A DNA stretch of 64,000 nt from Streptomyces xanthochromogenes (GCF_014650455.1 NZ_BMUZ01000009.1:186001-250000); one strand, 5' to 3'; counted from the first letter of the stretch, positions 35,676-43,920 are shown. Made by a program: numbers and translations. Notes: generated by a model not told the origin, from the letters alone.

Positions 35676-35846
35676 TTACCGTCGCGGAGCGCGACAGGCC
35701 GGGTCGCCGTTCAGGTGCTTCCAGTTGTCGGGGCGGGCCCCGCTCGCCGAGGCCCACGCTCCCGCTTGGCCGGCAGGAACAGCGGCGCCCACGATGGGCC
35801 GGTCGCAGTAGACGCAGAACTTGGTACCGCTCACGCCCAGGGTCAT
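35676..35846 (-). CDS. Small Cys-containing (zinc-ribbon-like) protein
   Basis: A 56-residue protein: TLGVSGTKFCVYCDRPI near the N terminus, then a Gly/Ala stretch and DNWKHLNGDPACR. The CxxC pair and the later His/Cys suggest a small zinc-binding domain. Its ATG overlaps the stop of the next upstream gene (ATGA), so the two are coupled. Such tiny proteins are common beside XRE regulators in Streptomyces, function unknown. Confidence 0.6.
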   Translation of the reverse strand: MTLGVSGTKFCVYCDRPIVGAAVPAGQAGAWASASGARPDNWKHLNGDPACRAPRR

Positions 35847-36019
35847 GACACCTGCTCCGTCCGTTCGATCGTCTGATACAGCGGGAGATGCCGCGGGCAG
35901 GAGTAGATGACCGCGCCGACTCCGGCCGGCGTGTGAACTTCGCCGACCTTGACGGGCTCATCGGTGAGCGCGCCGTCGTGACAGCAGCGCTGAAGCACTT
36001 CGATCTGTTGCGGGCACAT
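35843..36019 (-). CDS. Small Cys/His-rich protein
   Basis: A 58-residue protein beginning MCPQQIEVLQRCCHDG and ending in YSCPRHLPLYQTIERTEQVS, with Cys and His residues spaced as in small zinc-binding proteins. GGAGAACAGGG precedes the ATG. It is divergent from the XRE/TPR regulator gene (130 bp between starts) and coupled to the following 56-aa gene. Confidence 0.6.
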   Translation of the reverse strand: MCPQQIEVLQRCCHDGALTDEPVKVGEVHTPAGVGAVIYSCPRHLPLYQTIERTEQVS

Positions 36020-36149
36020 CCCTGTTCTCCTTGCGGCTGACTACGACGCGTGCTCAGGAGTAGCGTTTCCGATACAGACCGTGAGTCACAGGAGTTGCGT
36101 GTCCGCACCCGTCCGCAGCACTGCGGACACCGCGGACAGGGGGGCTTCC

Positions 36150-37361
36150 ATGAGCGAATCGTTCGGGCAGGCGCTGCGCCGGCTGCGGGGATCCCGATCC
36201 CTGCGCGATGTTGCCGCGCTCGCCGCCTGCGGGAAGAGCTACATCGCCGACCTTGAAAACGGCCGGCGCTTCCCGAGCCGCGAGATCGCCGCAGCCCTGG
36301 ACCAAGCGCTCGGCGCGCGAGGCGAGTTGATTACCCTTGCGGACACCCGGCCGGGTGCAGATCCGCTGGAGCAGGCGGACGCCCTCCAGCGCGGCTTGCA
36401 CGAGACGCTCACCGCGGGGCCTTTGTCGGACTACTCGCTCGACGAGGTCGAATACACCGTCGCGCGCCACGGCCGAGCCACGCGATACAGGGCAGAGACC
36501 GAGCTGCTGCCCGAGCTCCTGGCCGACTTCGCCGACTTACGCCTGATGCTGTCCGCCCGGCAGCCGCAGCCAGTCCGCAAGCGGCTGACGATCGCCGTGG
36601 CCCGCATGTCAGGGCTTATGGCGCTGACCCTCCTCAAGCTCGGTGATGGCCGGTCGCGGGGCTGGTGGCGCACCGGCCGCTCCGCCGCGGCAGCAGCCGA
36701 AGACCGGGCGACTCTGTCCTGGATGTACGCCCAGGAGGCGTATCAGCTGTACTACAGCAGCGATCTGGAGGGCGCTGTCGAGCTCGCCAGCCGCGCACAG
36801 CAACTGGCGGGCGGCCTCCCCTGCGTCGGGCCGGCGCTGGCGGCGCCCCTGGAGGCGCGGGCCCACGCGCTGCTCGGCCGCCGGTACGAGACGAGTGCAG
36901 CCTTGGCCGAGGCCGAGTCGGCTCTGGGTCGTCTGGCACCTGCGGATACGGTCGCCTCCGCGTTCGGCTACTCGGAGTCGCAGCTGCGTTTCCACAGTGG
37001 GAACGCCTTGACGCACCTGGGGCAGACAGTCCTGGCGGCCGAGCAGCAGGAACGCGCCCTGGAGTTGTATCCGCCGTCTGATCATATGGATCGCGCGCTG
37101 GTGCGGCTGGATCAGGCGATCTGTCTTGCTGTCGCCGGGGATGCGGCGGGAGCGGCCGCGCATGCGACGGAGACGATCGTGGATTTGCCGGTGGAGCATC
37201 GATCAGCACTGATCGTCTACCGTGCCGCGGATCTGATCGCTAAGGTGCCCGAGGCACGGACCGTGCCAGAGGTACGGGTGTTGCGCGAGGTGTTGGCGCT
37301 GCCCGCGGGCGAGAGGGTCACCAGTGGTGCAGATCAGCGCGGCGACGGAGCACGACCTTGA
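36150..37361 (+). CDS. XRE-family regulator with TPR-like C-terminal domain
   Basis: The 403-residue protein has an N-terminal helix-turn-helix (FGQALRRLRGSRSLRDVAALAACGKSYIADLENGRRFPS) and a long helical repeat region (about 90-400) with TPR-like units rich in Ala and Leu. This is the Rgg/PlcR-like layout used by actinomycete plasmids and integrative elements to sense peptides. The ATG at 36150 is preferred over an earlier GTG (36081). The next gene overlaps its 3' end by 38 bp. Confidence 0.85.
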   Translation: MSESFGQALRRLRGSRSLRDVAALAACGKSYIADLENGRRFPSREIAAALDQALGARGELITLADTRPGADPLEQADALQRGLHETLTAGPLSDYSLDEVEYTVARHGRATRYRAETELLPELLADFADLRLMLSARQPQPVRKRLTIAVARMSGLMALTLLKLGDGRSRGWWRTGRSAAAAAEDRATLSWMYAQEAYQLYYSSDLEGAVELASRAQQLAGGLPCVGPALAAPLEARAHALLGRRYETSAALAEAESALGRLAPADTVASAFGYSESQLRFHSGNALTHLGQTVLAAEQQERALELYPPSDHMDRALVRLDQAICLAVAGDAAGAAAHATETIVDLPVEHRSALIVYRAADLIAKVPEARTVPEVRVLREVLALPAGERVTSGADQRGDGARP

Positions 37362-37770
37362 CGTGGTGGCCGAGATCCTCGGCGAGATCGAGGCCTACTA
37401 CGGCGGCGACAGCACACCCGGCGACACCACTCAGATCCGCAGCGCTCTCTTCGGCGACCGTCCGGCTGCCAGCGTGCTCCTTGCCCGCGACGGCGAAGAC
37501 GTCCTCGGCTTCGCCTCCTACACCTTCCTGTGGCCTGCGGCGGGCGCCGAGACGAGCCTGTATCTGAAGGAGCTGTACGTCCGCGAGCCGGCCCGGCGCC
37601 GCGGTGTGGCCGGCGCGTTCATGGAGGCCCTCAAGGCTGCGGCTTCCGAGGCTGGTTGCTCCAGGATCGAGTGGACGGCCGACCGGGACAATCCCCCGGC
37701 GCTTGAGTTCTACGCCGCCTACGGCGCCGTGCCGCGAGACGGCAAGGTCTTCTATCGTCTTGAGCCGTAA
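37324..37770 (+). CDS. GNAT-family acetyltransferase
   Basis: A 148-residue GNAT: VLLARDGEDVLGFASYTF, then SLYLKELYVREPARRRGVAGAFMEALKAAA (acetyl-CoA loop) and IEWTADRDNPPALEFYAAYG. The start is one of two tandem GTG codons within the 3' end of the XRE gene, so translation is probably coupled. Its role in a prophage could be drug tolerance or host modification; substrate unknown. Confidence 0.9.
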   Translation: MVQISAATEHDLDVVAEILGEIEAYYGGDSTPGDTTQIRSALFGDRPAASVLLARDGEDVLGFASYTFLWPAAGAETSLYLKELYVREPARRRGVAGAFMEALKAAASEAGCSRIEWTADRDNPPALEFYAAYGAVPRDGKVFYRLEP

Positions 37771-37807
37771 AGGGCCCATTGTCAGTGCCTCGCAGTAGCC
37801 TTGATCC

Positions 37808-37987
37808 ATGCCCACTACACCTGCCACTTCTGGCTCCGCGCGCCCTGCTGCGGTGATCAACGCACAGATTCGCGGGCTCGTCGAGGGCGGCGGGCTCGGG
37901 TCGGATGAGTACCTGCAGCTGCTCGTCGAGTGGGAGGCGGCGGTGCGCTCGGAGGGCCTGCGCGGGGACGTGACCAAGGCGGCATAA
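37808..37987 (+). CDS. Small hypothetical protein
   Basis: A 59-residue soluble protein (start TTPATSGSARPAAVINAQIR, then LVEGGGLGSDEYLQLLVEWEAAVRSEG). No known family recognised. It lies 37 bp after the GNAT gene and 11 bp before the next small gene on the same strand, so it probably belongs to the same transcript. Confidence 0.55.
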   Translation: MPTTPATSGSARPAAVINAQIRGLVEGGGLGSDEYLQLLVEWEAAVRSEGLRGDVTKAA

Positions 37988-37998
37988 GATCCAGCCTC

Positions 37999-38274
37999 GT
38001 GGCTGAGACTGATACCCCTGAGACCCCTGAGCAGGCGCGCGAGAAGGCACAGGCGGCCGACCATGCGCGGCTCGTCGAGCTGAAACGATCCGCCGAAGCC
38101 GCCCGCGCCGAAGTGCTGGCTGGCCCCTACGCCGAGGGTGCGTGGGATCCGTGGCGGAAGCTCGCCGAGGAGTATCAGCTGGCACTGTCCGCGCACGTCA
38201 AGGAGTACGGCGGCAACCGGTACGAGGTGGAGAAGGGGATCTGGTCCGCCCTCCACACGGCCGAGGCGGCCTGA
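37999..38274 (+). CDS. Small hypothetical protein
   Basis: A 91-residue, highly charged helical protein (AREKAQAADHARLVELKRSAEAARAEVLAGPYAEGAWDPWRKLAEEYQLALSAHVKEYGG). The GTG start follows the previous gene by 11 bp. It is probably a small cytoplasmic protein; function unknown. It converges with the DUF6221 gene, one base away. Confidence 0.6.
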   Translation: MAETDTPETPEQAREKAQAADHARLVELKRSAEAARAEVLAGPYAEGAWDPWRKLAEEYQLALSAHVKEYGGNRYEVEKGIWSALHTAEAA

Positions 38275-38275
38275 G

Positions 38276-38629
38276 CTACGGCCGCCATTCGTCGCGGTAG
38301 TCCGGGTGGTCGGCGTGCGGCAGGGCGAGCAGGCGGAGCACTTGCTCCATCGCGGCGCCGAACCCGCTCGTGAAGGTCTCGAAGTAGTCGTGAGCTGCGG
38401 CAGCAACTCGTAGAACTTCCCGCTTGGCCTCGACGTCGGCGAGGACGCGGGGCGGATTGTGGCGGGCGATGTGCTCGGCGCTGTTGGTGTAGCTGACGAT
38501 CTCGTCGGTGGGGTGGGTGGCGTACACGCTCCCGCCGTCGGCGTGCCACGGGCCGGGTTTTGCAGCCACGGCCGCTACCTCGTCCTCGTCGAGCCGGTCG
38601 CGCAGGAACTGCACGAGGTCGTCGGTCAT
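38276..38629 (-). CDS. DUF6221-family protein
   Basis: The 117-residue protein opens MTDDLVQFLRDRLDEDEVAAVAAKPGPWH, the hallmark of a small streptomycete family of unknown function found in mobile elements. The later part (RVLADVEAKREVLRVAAAAHDYFETFTSGFGAAMEQVLRLLALPHADHPDYRDEWRP in outline) is also typical. TAGGAG precedes the ATG and overlaps the end of the upstream small gene. Confidence 0.85.
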   Translation of the reverse strand: MTDDLVQFLRDRLDEDEVAAVAAKPGPWHADGGSVYATHPTDEIVSYTNSAEHIARHNPPRVLADVEAKREVLRVAAAAHDYFETFTSGFGAAMEQVLRLLALPHADHPDYRDEWRP

Positions 38630-38637
38630 GAGGGCTC

Positions 38638-38814
38638 CTACAGCGAGGACTGGAACGCGGACGCGCTCGGCACGTTGTCGGCGGCTGTGGTGACGCGGTC
38701 GAGGGCGGCCGGTGCGCGTCCGGCGTGTTGGGCTGCGGCGCGGGCGGCGAGCGGGATACGGCGGGCCTGCGGGGCGGCGGGCTGTGCGGCGGCCGAGACG
38801 AGCGTGGTGGTCAT
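38638..38814 (-). CDS. Small Ala/Arg-rich hypothetical protein
   Basis: A 58-residue protein, TTTLVSAAAQPAAPQARRIPLAARAAAQHAG at the start. Its stop codon forms part of the ribosome-binding region of the DUF6221 gene, which supports coupled translation. Low complexity makes coding status less certain. Confidence 0.45.
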   Translation of the reverse strand: MTTTLVSAAAQPAAPQARRIPLAARAAAQHAGRAPAALDRVTTAADNVPSASAFQSSL

Positions 38815-38838
38815 GGCTCATTGTGCACCGGCAGTGCC

Positions 38839-38864
38839 CCGTCGCGAGCGCTGTCCCGCGACGG
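38839..38864 (-). terminator. Hairpin between the HTH gene and the DUF6221 pair
   Basis: CCGTCGCG pairs with CGCGACGG across a 10-nt loop, just downstream of the preceding minus-strand gene. Confidence 0.45.
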
Positions 38865-38942
38865 AGCCACCAGCAGCAATCCCCGGCTTTGTAGATGCCG
38901 TTGATGCGATCCAGGGTACCGGCGGGCACTGACAACGTCGGG

Positions 38943-39656
38943 TCAGCGGCGGCCGTCGCGGATCTGGTAGATGCGGGCGCGGCTGAGGCTGGCTGCGTTG
39001 GCGATGGCGATGACGGAGTGGCCTGCGGCGAGGGCGTCGCGGATCGCCTGATCGCGCGTCACTTCAGCCTCGCCGATCCGGCTGACGGCGATGGCGATCC
39101 TCGAAAGGTCATCGGCAGGGGCGGCAGGGCGTACTGGCAGCGCCTCGGTGGGCTGCCATTCCACCTGCGGGTACCCGGCGCGGATGCGTGCCTCGTTGGG
39201 GACGGCCTCCCAGCCGTTGCGGCGGAGCCAGTCGATCGCGTCGTGGATGACTGCGGGGTTGGCGAGACCGCGGGGATAGTCCCCGAGTTGCCCCCAGGTG
39301 GCGATGGACCCCATGTCGGGGTCCTCTCCGGCGGTCAGGTCGTGGACGGCGACGGAGATGCAGTCGTGGTGGTCCTCCAGCACTGCTTCATACGGTGCTG
39401 CGGTGACCTCTCGCAGGGCGCTTGATGCGGCGGCGACTGTAGCGAGTTCGGTGACGTTGCTGGGGTCGGGTGCGTCAAGGACGTCGGCGAGGATCTGCCA
39501 CTGGCTGTCGAGCGGGGTGCCGTCGTCGTCGGTGTCGATGTCGCAGGCCTTGATGTAGTCGACGAGTTCATCGCGGGTGAGGGTCGCGCCGCTGGAGAGC
39601 TCCAGGCGGGTGCCGCCGTTGTAGAGGTCTTCGATCTGGTCTGCGGTGATGGCCAT
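38943..39656 (-). CDS. Hypothetical protein with C-terminal helix-turn-helix
   Basis: The 237-residue acidic protein is not recognised in its N-terminal 180 residues (AITADQIEDLYNGGTRLELSSGATLTRDELVDYIKA..., many Asp). The C-terminal 40 residues (EVTRDQAIRDALAAGHSVIAIANAASLSRARIYQIRDGRR in outline) resemble the resolvase/Hin-type helix-turn-helix. GGGGAGGAGC precedes the ATG. Its promoter carries the 20-bp palindrome at 39682-39701, and it may bind that site. Confidence 0.7.
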   Translation of the reverse strand: MAITADQIEDLYNGGTRLELSSGATLTRDELVDYIKACDIDTDDDGTPLDSQWQILADVLDAPDPSNVTELATVAAASSALREVTAAPYEAVLEDHHDCISVAVHDLTAGEDPDMGSIATWGQLGDYPRGLANPAVIHDAIDWLRRNGWEAVPNEARIRAGYPQVEWQPTEALPVRPAAPADDLSRIAIAVSRIGEAEVTRDQAIRDALAAGHSVIAIANAASLSRARIYQIRDGRR

Positions 39657-39681
39657 GGCGGGCTCCTCCCCTGACGCCACC

Positions 39682-39701
39682 TTGTGTAGCGCGCTACACA
39701 A
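39682..39701. promoter_or_regulatory. Perfect 20-bp palindromic operator TTGTGTAGCGCGCTACACAA
   Basis: It lies in the 125-bp gap between divergent genes, 25 bp before the start of the HTH protein. A related copy follows 42 bp away. The palindrome has the look of a repressor site. Confidence 0.75.
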
Positions 39702-39724
39702 ACAATCTCACCGGAACCCCATCA

Positions 39725-39742
39725 TGTCAAGCGCGCTACACA
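39725..39742. promoter_or_regulatory. Second, imperfect operator copy TGTCAAGCGCGCTACACA
   Basis: It matches 15 of 18 bases of the core of the 39,682 palindrome and lies exactly 42 bp (four helical turns) from it, in front of the DUF6233 gene. Confidence 0.6.
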
Positions 39743-39781
39743 TGCGTTGCGATGGGTCGAACTCGCCGTAGACTCGAACAC

Positions 39782-40108
39782 GTGTCCGAACCCTCCCGTC
39801 TCGACCAGCTCCACTTCCTGCGCCGGTACCTCCTCCAGGAGCTGGCCCGGGTCGACGGCTGGATCCAGCGTGAGGAGGAGCGGCAGGCAGCAGAGACCCG
39901 CCGGACACCGCCGCCCGTACCCGACTGGGTCCTCGAACACTCCCTCACCGGGACGCCTCAGCGGCTTCACGTCGGCGGCTGCGGCCTCGGCGGCACACAG
40001 GCCCGCACCAAGCCGATCAGCCGTGACCAGGCACTACGGGCCCTCGGCGAGGGCGTCGAGGCATGCGGTATCTGTCGACCTGACGCCGCCCTCGGCTGGC
40101 TGGAGTAG
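39782..40108 (+). CDS. DUF6233-family protein
   Basis: The 108-residue protein has the family pattern SRLDQLHFLRRYLLQELARVDGWIQREEE, PPPVPDWVLEH and VEACGICRPDAALGWLE, with an isolated His/Cys set (LHVGGCGLGG) that may bind zinc. These proteins are frequent in Streptomyces mobile DNA and have no assigned function. It is divergent from the HTH gene and likely shares its operator. Confidence 0.85.
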   Translation: MSEPSRLDQLHFLRRYLLQELARVDGWIQREEERQAAETRRTPPPVPDWVLEHSLTGTPQRLHVGGCGLGGTQARTKPISRDQALRALGEGVEACGICRPDAALGWLE

Positions 40109-40141
40109 GCCCCGCCCCATCGCCCACGAGGAGACGGGGCC
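40108..40141. terminator. Hairpin between the DUF6233 and Ku genes
   Basis: GGCCCCG (40108) pairs with CGGGGCC (to 40141) between two convergent genes. Confidence 0.5.
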
Positions 40142-40182
40142 CACCCGACACCTGTACGCGGCGACCACCTGCGGATGCACTC

Positions 40183-41109
40183 CTAGGCGCTGCGCGGCTT
40201 CCGGCTTGCGGCTTTCTTCGCGGTCGCCTTCTTCGCCGCGGTCTTCTTGGCGGCCGTCTTCTTCGCCGGCGCCTTCTTCGCGGCCCGCTTCTTGGGCAGG
40301 TCGTGGACGGTGGCGTCGCCTGTCTCGCCCCGGGCAGCCTTGGCCGACTCCATGGATGCCGTCAGTGCGGCCATCAGGTCGACGACCTTCCCGGCCTGCT
40401 CTGGCGCCTCACCTTCGACGGGCTTCGGGCGCCGATGCTCGGCCTTGGCGGTGAGCATCTCCTCGACGGCTTCGCGGTAGTGGTCGGTGTAATCGTCGAT
40501 GTCGTCGCGGGCCATCGTCTCCAGGAGCTGGATCGCGGCGTCGACCTCGTCGTCCGTGAGCTCGACCGCCTTGGGTGCCAGGGCCTCGGGGCTGCGGATC
40601 TCGTCGTCCCAGTGCATCGCGTGCAGCACGATCGCGTTGTCCTTCACCCGCAGCAGACCGAGGCGCTCGCGGTTGTGCCACGCGAACTTCGCGACCGCCA
40701 CCTTGCTGGACCGCTCCAGGGCCATACGCAGCAGCTTGTACGGCTTCGCCGCGACCTGCCCGGCCGCCTCGAGGTAGTAGCCGGCCCCGACACGCACCGG
40801 GTCGATGGTCTCGGCGGCCACGAACGCCACGATGTCGATGGCCTTCGCCGTGGGGAGCGGCATCGAGTCGAGTTCCGCGTCGGTGATCTCGACGATCGTG
40901 TCTTTCGAGACCTCGTAGCCGCGGCCGATGTCGTCCCGGCCGAGCTCCTGCCCGTCGATGTCGCACACCTTCTTCGTGCGCACCCGGGCCATGTCCTCAA
41001 GATGGACCTGATGGAAGGCGATGTTGCGGTTCTCGGTGGCAGCCACCACGCGGATGGGGATCGTGACGAGTCCGAAACTGATGGCGCCGGTCCAGATGGG
41101 GCGGGGCAT
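40183..41109 (-). CDS. ku: Ku DNA end-binding protein
   Basis: The 308-residue protein is a bacterial Ku: PRPIWTGAISFGLVTIPIRVVAATE, FHQVHLEDMARVRTKKVC, YEVSKDTIVEITDAELDSM, PYKLLRMALERSSKVAVAKFAW and the late ELTDDEVDAAIQLLETM segment make up the ring-forming core. The C-terminal 40 residues are a Lys/Ala tail (repeats of AKKTAAKK), as in long actinobacterial Ku proteins, which binds DNA and aids end threading. Ku normally works with ligase LigD in end joining; no ligD lies in the window. Placement inside the prophage suggests phage genome circularisation or cargo. Confidence 0.96.
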   Translation of the reverse strand: MPRPIWTGAISFGLVTIPIRVVAATENRNIAFHQVHLEDMARVRTKKVCDIDGQELGRDDIGRGYEVSKDTIVEITDAELDSMPLPTAKAIDIVAFVAAETIDPVRVGAGYYLEAAGQVAAKPYKLLRMALERSSKVAVAKFAWHNRERLGLLRVKDNAIVLHAMHWDDEIRSPEALAPKAVELTDDEVDAAIQLLETMARDDIDDYTDHYREAVEEMLTAKAEHRRPKPVEGEAPEQAGKVVDLMAALTASMESAKAARGETGDATVHDLPKKRAAKKAPAKKTAAKKTAAKKATAKKAASRKPRSA

Positions 41110-41210
41110 TTTTCGCGGGCCTCCCAGGACCCCCCTGGTCGGACGTCCAGCCTACGGTCGGCGCTACCGCTCGGCATGCGCTGACCGGCCGCCCGCATGA
41201 CGCTGGGCCC

Positions 41211-41429
41211 ATGGATCCGACGATCATCGTGCACCGGCCCAGACCGGCAGGCGGCCGGCACGTCACCGTCCTCGGCCAGGACATCGGCGTCGCCCACTCC
41301 GACCGCGACCTCATCGAGTTCCTCCGTCAGTCCGGCCTCGACGAAACCGACGCCGAAGCCATGGTCGACGGAGACAGCCCCGAGATCGAATGGATCGGGA
41401 CGGCAGCGCACGAGTACGGGGCAGCTTGA
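41211..41429 (+). CDS. Small hypothetical protein divergent from ku
   Basis: A 72-residue acidic protein (DPTIIVHRPRPAGGRHVTVLGQDIGVAHSDRDLIEFLRQSGLDETDAEAMVDG...). It shares a 101-bp divergent control region with ku. No family recognised; coding is supported by a clean start and codon bias. Confidence 0.65.
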   Translation: MDPTIIVHRPRPAGGRHVTVLGQDIGVAHSDRDLIEFLRQSGLDETDAEAMVDGDSPEIEWIGTAAHEYGAA

Positions 41430-41512
41430 ACCCTCCCGCGGGGAGGCCGGGAGGGGTCGGCCCGCGCCCAGTCGCAGCACCAGGCACGGGCTCGGAACCG
41501 GACGCCTTTAGG

Positions 41513-41854
41513 TCATGGGCTGATGTTTCGTCGGTGCGCTTCCCGTCGAATGTGCACCGCCAGTGTCTGTGCCCTCTCGGCCCGCTCCACCTGCTCGTCC
41601 GTCAGGTGGAGCGGCAGCGGCCGAGGGCGCCCGCGATCGTCGAGGAACAGGTCCGCCTTGCGCGGTAGTGGCAGCATGTCTGCGCTGGCGTAGCAGTCGT
41701 CCCAGCTGATGGTCCACCCGGACGGCGGGCAGCAGATGTCGGCGTCAGCTTCGGCGAGCAAGGCGTGGGCTTCCTCGCCTCCGAGCTCGGACTCGTGCGG
41801 CTCGGGCAGAAAGCGACAGGTGTACTTGGCGGCGTTGACGCGGCCGATGGGCAT
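41513..41854 (-). CDS. Hypothetical protein
   Basis: A 113-residue protein (PIGRVNAAKYTCRFLPEPHESELGGEEAHALLAEADADICCPPSGWTISWDDCYASADMLPLPRKADLFLDDRGRPRPLPLHLTDEQVERAERAQTLAVHIRREA in outline). It has a CC pair, many acidic residues in the middle and a helical C terminus. Unknown function; separated by 146 bp without features from the nuclease gene upstream. Confidence 0.6.
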   Translation of the reverse strand: MPIGRVNAAKYTCRFLPEPHESELGGEEAHALLAEADADICCPPSGWTISWDDCYASADMLPLPRKADLFLDDRGRPRPLPLHLTDEQVERAERAQTLAVHIRREAHRRNISP

Positions 41855-42000
41855 GGGGGCTTTCCAAACTGCGGTCAGTTCCTCGACCGCTTCAGGCCCC
41901 GCGCCTGCAACGACGGTAGCGCAACTCTCACTTCTCGGCTGGTGAGGTCTCCCTCTGCCGGACGGCGAGGGCTCACCTTTGACTGCCGCGCCACGTCCGC

Positions 42001-43299
42001 TCAGCGCGTCAGCTCCACCCTTGCGTCATCAGAGTCGAAGATCACAGCTGTCTCGACATCGACGTCCACAACATCAAGTACCTCAGGCGGTTCGACGGCG
42101 CTGTACACGTCACTCACGTCCACGACGACCGGACGTGGCGACAGGCCCGATACATTCGTGAACCATTCACCCGCCAGATCTAGGACGTCTTGCAACGCTG
42201 CCGACGGGAAGTACTCAACACCTCGCGTCGACAGCCACCCTTCTCTGTCGAGTCCGTCCAGGACGAACCTTTCTAGCGTCCTCGCCGTCCCCGCAGGCAG
42301 CCCCGAGATCCGAAGATGCTGTGCGGTCAGTCCGTCCTCGGCGTGCTGCCGGAGGCGGTTGTAGCCGCTTCCCGAGCTGATGCCAGGCTTCACGGTCTCC
42401 TTGCCGGTCGTAGCGTCCAACCCGCTCACGACGTAGTACACGTCGTGAGGTGGGACAGATCCGCCGTACATCCCTCGTGGGCACTCGGGGCAACCACGCT
42501 TCATCTTGTTCGGGACGAGGCCGAACTCGTGCGCGGCGAAGCAGACCGCCCGGTGCGGTCGTGACGCTGCTATCCACTTCGACTCAAGGATGGTGATGCC
42601 GAGATCCTTGGCGCTCTCCGAAAAGCTCTGAAACTTGGCCATCTTGCCGCAGTCGCCGCAGAAGTCCGGACGGATGGCCTGACGTCCGTCCCAGCTGTCG
42701 ACGCTGAACGTGTGCAGGTGGCCACGTCGGCATCTGACATCGGCGCCGTTGACGTACTTCTTGACGATGGCCGAGCGCGTCTCGCGGACGACCGCCTCGA
42801 TCTTGGCGAACCCTTCCGCGAACTCGGCGACCTCCTTACATCTGGCGCAGAGGACGACCGGATCACCGCGCCACGTCCTCGTTCGTGCGCCAGTCAGCGT
42901 GAAGACGTGCCCCTCTGGGCACTTAGCCGAGAACACGACATGACCGTCCCCGGTTGCGTCTCGCTTATTGGTGACCGTGAGCTCTATGCCCTGGGCCTCA
43001 GCTACTACCTTCAGATCGGCCTGGCATTGCGCGACCCAGCTGATATTGCGGCACTCCCCACACCACGGCTCGCCGGGGTCGACCCCGAAGGGCCTAGGGC
43101 TCGTTACGACATCCAACGCGGTGACGCTGAAGTCGTGCCCGGCGCTGCACCTGACGTCGGTCCAGCCCTTCAGACCGCGCTCCTTGTTCAGCGTCCAGTC
43201 CTGGCGCCGGCATGCCTCACGAAACAGGTCCATCAGCGCCGCAATATGGACGGCGGCTTCGGCGCTCACGTCCTGCGACTTCGACGCGTCACCGATCAC
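42001..43299 (-). CDS. Zinc-ribbon repeat protein with C-terminal GIY-YIG-like (T5orf172-like) nuclease domain
   Basis: The 432-residue protein has four treble-clef-like units, each CxxGH...CxxC or a variant: around residues 50-85 (CSAGHDF ... CGEC), 130-165 (CPEGHVF ... CARC), 205-240 (CRRGHLH ... CGDC) and 265-290 (CFAAHEF ... CPEC). The last 150 residues carry VYYVVSG...VKPGISSGSGYNRLRQH...TLERFVLDGL, matching the Tyr, Arg and Glu of the GIY-YIG fold. Family knowledge suggests a DNA nuclease of homing or repair type. The GTG start overlaps the recombinase stop (GTGA), so the two are coupled. Base composition is less GC-rich than its neighbours, a sign of recent acquisition. Confidence 0.82.
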   Translation of the reverse strand: MIGDASKSQDVSAEAAVHIAALMDLFREACRRQDWTLNKERGLKGWTDVRCSAGHDFSVTALDVVTSPRPFGVDPGEPWCGECRNISWVAQCQADLKVVAEAQGIELTVTNKRDATGDGHVVFSAKCPEGHVFTLTGARTRTWRGDPVVLCARCKEVAEFAEGFAKIEAVVRETRSAIVKKYVNGADVRCRRGHLHTFSVDSWDGRQAIRPDFCGDCGKMAKFQSFSESAKDLGITILESKWIAASRPHRAVCFAAHEFGLVPNKMKRGCPECPRGMYGGSVPPHDVYYVVSGLDATTGKETVKPGISSGSGYNRLRQHAEDGLTAQHLRISGLPAGTARTLERFVLDGLDREGWLSTRGVEYFPSAALQDVLDLAGEWFTNVSGLSPRPVVVDVSDVYSAVEPPEVLDVVDVDVETAVIFDSDDARVELTR

Positions 43300-43904
43300 T
43301 GGGCGACCTCTATCGCGGCGTCGTGAGCTTGCAGGGCCTGCGAGATGGCACCGATGCTGGGGTTCTTGCCCTTGTTCGCGCCCTCGGTGATCCGCAGGTG
43401 GGGCTGGATCTGCTTGAGGCTGAAGCCCTGTGCGCGAAGGGCCACGGCTTGGATCACCAGGGGCTCGGTCATCACAGGGCGGCGGCCACCAACGCGTCCG
43501 CGCTTGCGGGCCGCTTCGAGACCGCTCTTGGTCTTCTTGACGATGTCGCGCCTGCGGTCCTCGGCGAGCGCCAGGGCGAGGTCGAGGATCAGGGAGCGTT
43601 CGGTGTGCTCGCCGGCGGCGATGCCCTCCAGGACTTTGACGGCGATGCCTCGCTCGAAGAGATCGTTTAGGACGATCAGGCCTTCGAGGAGGTTCCTGCC
43701 GAGGCGGTCGACTTCCTGGACGCAGAGCATGTCGCCGTCGCGGATGTAGCCGAGAGCGTCCATGAGCGCGGGGCGCTCTTCGGCTTGGAGCTTGCCGCTG
43801 ACCTTCTCCTCGAACACCTTGATGCAGATCGGGTCCAGCGCGTCGTGTTGTCGCTCGGTGTTCTGCCTGTCGGTGCTTACTCGGACGAGCCCAACTAGGG
43901 CCAT
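43296..43904 (-). CDS. Small serine recombinase (resolvase/invertase family)
   Basis: The 202-residue protein has the catalytic motif RVSTDRQ with Ser10, the second active-site motif DRLGRNLLEGL, the helix E linker (RRRDIVKKTKSGLEAARKRGRVGGRRP) and a C-terminal helix-turn-helix. It is about the length of Hin or Tn3 resolvase and far too short for a phage-integrating large serine integrase. It heads a two-gene unit with the zinc-ribbon/GIY-YIG protein. Inverted and direct repeats upstream (43,921-44,047) may be its recombination site. Confidence 0.93.
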   Translation of the reverse strand: MALVGLVRVSTDRQNTERQHDALDPICIKVFEEKVSGKLQAEERPALMDALGYIRDGDMLCVQEVDRLGRNLLEGLIVLNDLFERGIAVKVLEGIAAGEHTERSLILDLALALAEDRRRDIVKKTKSGLEAARKRGRVGGRRPVMTEPLVIQAVALRAQGFSLKQIQPHLRITEGANKGKNPSIGAISQALQAHDAAIEVAQ

Positions 43905-43920
43905 TCAGAGTCTCCTTCGC

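Noticed and set aside
43296..43904. Recombinase as the prophage integrase
   Set aside because: At 202 aa with a Hin/resolvase architecture it is too small for a phage-integrating large serine integrase, and it is about 9 kb from the attachment site.
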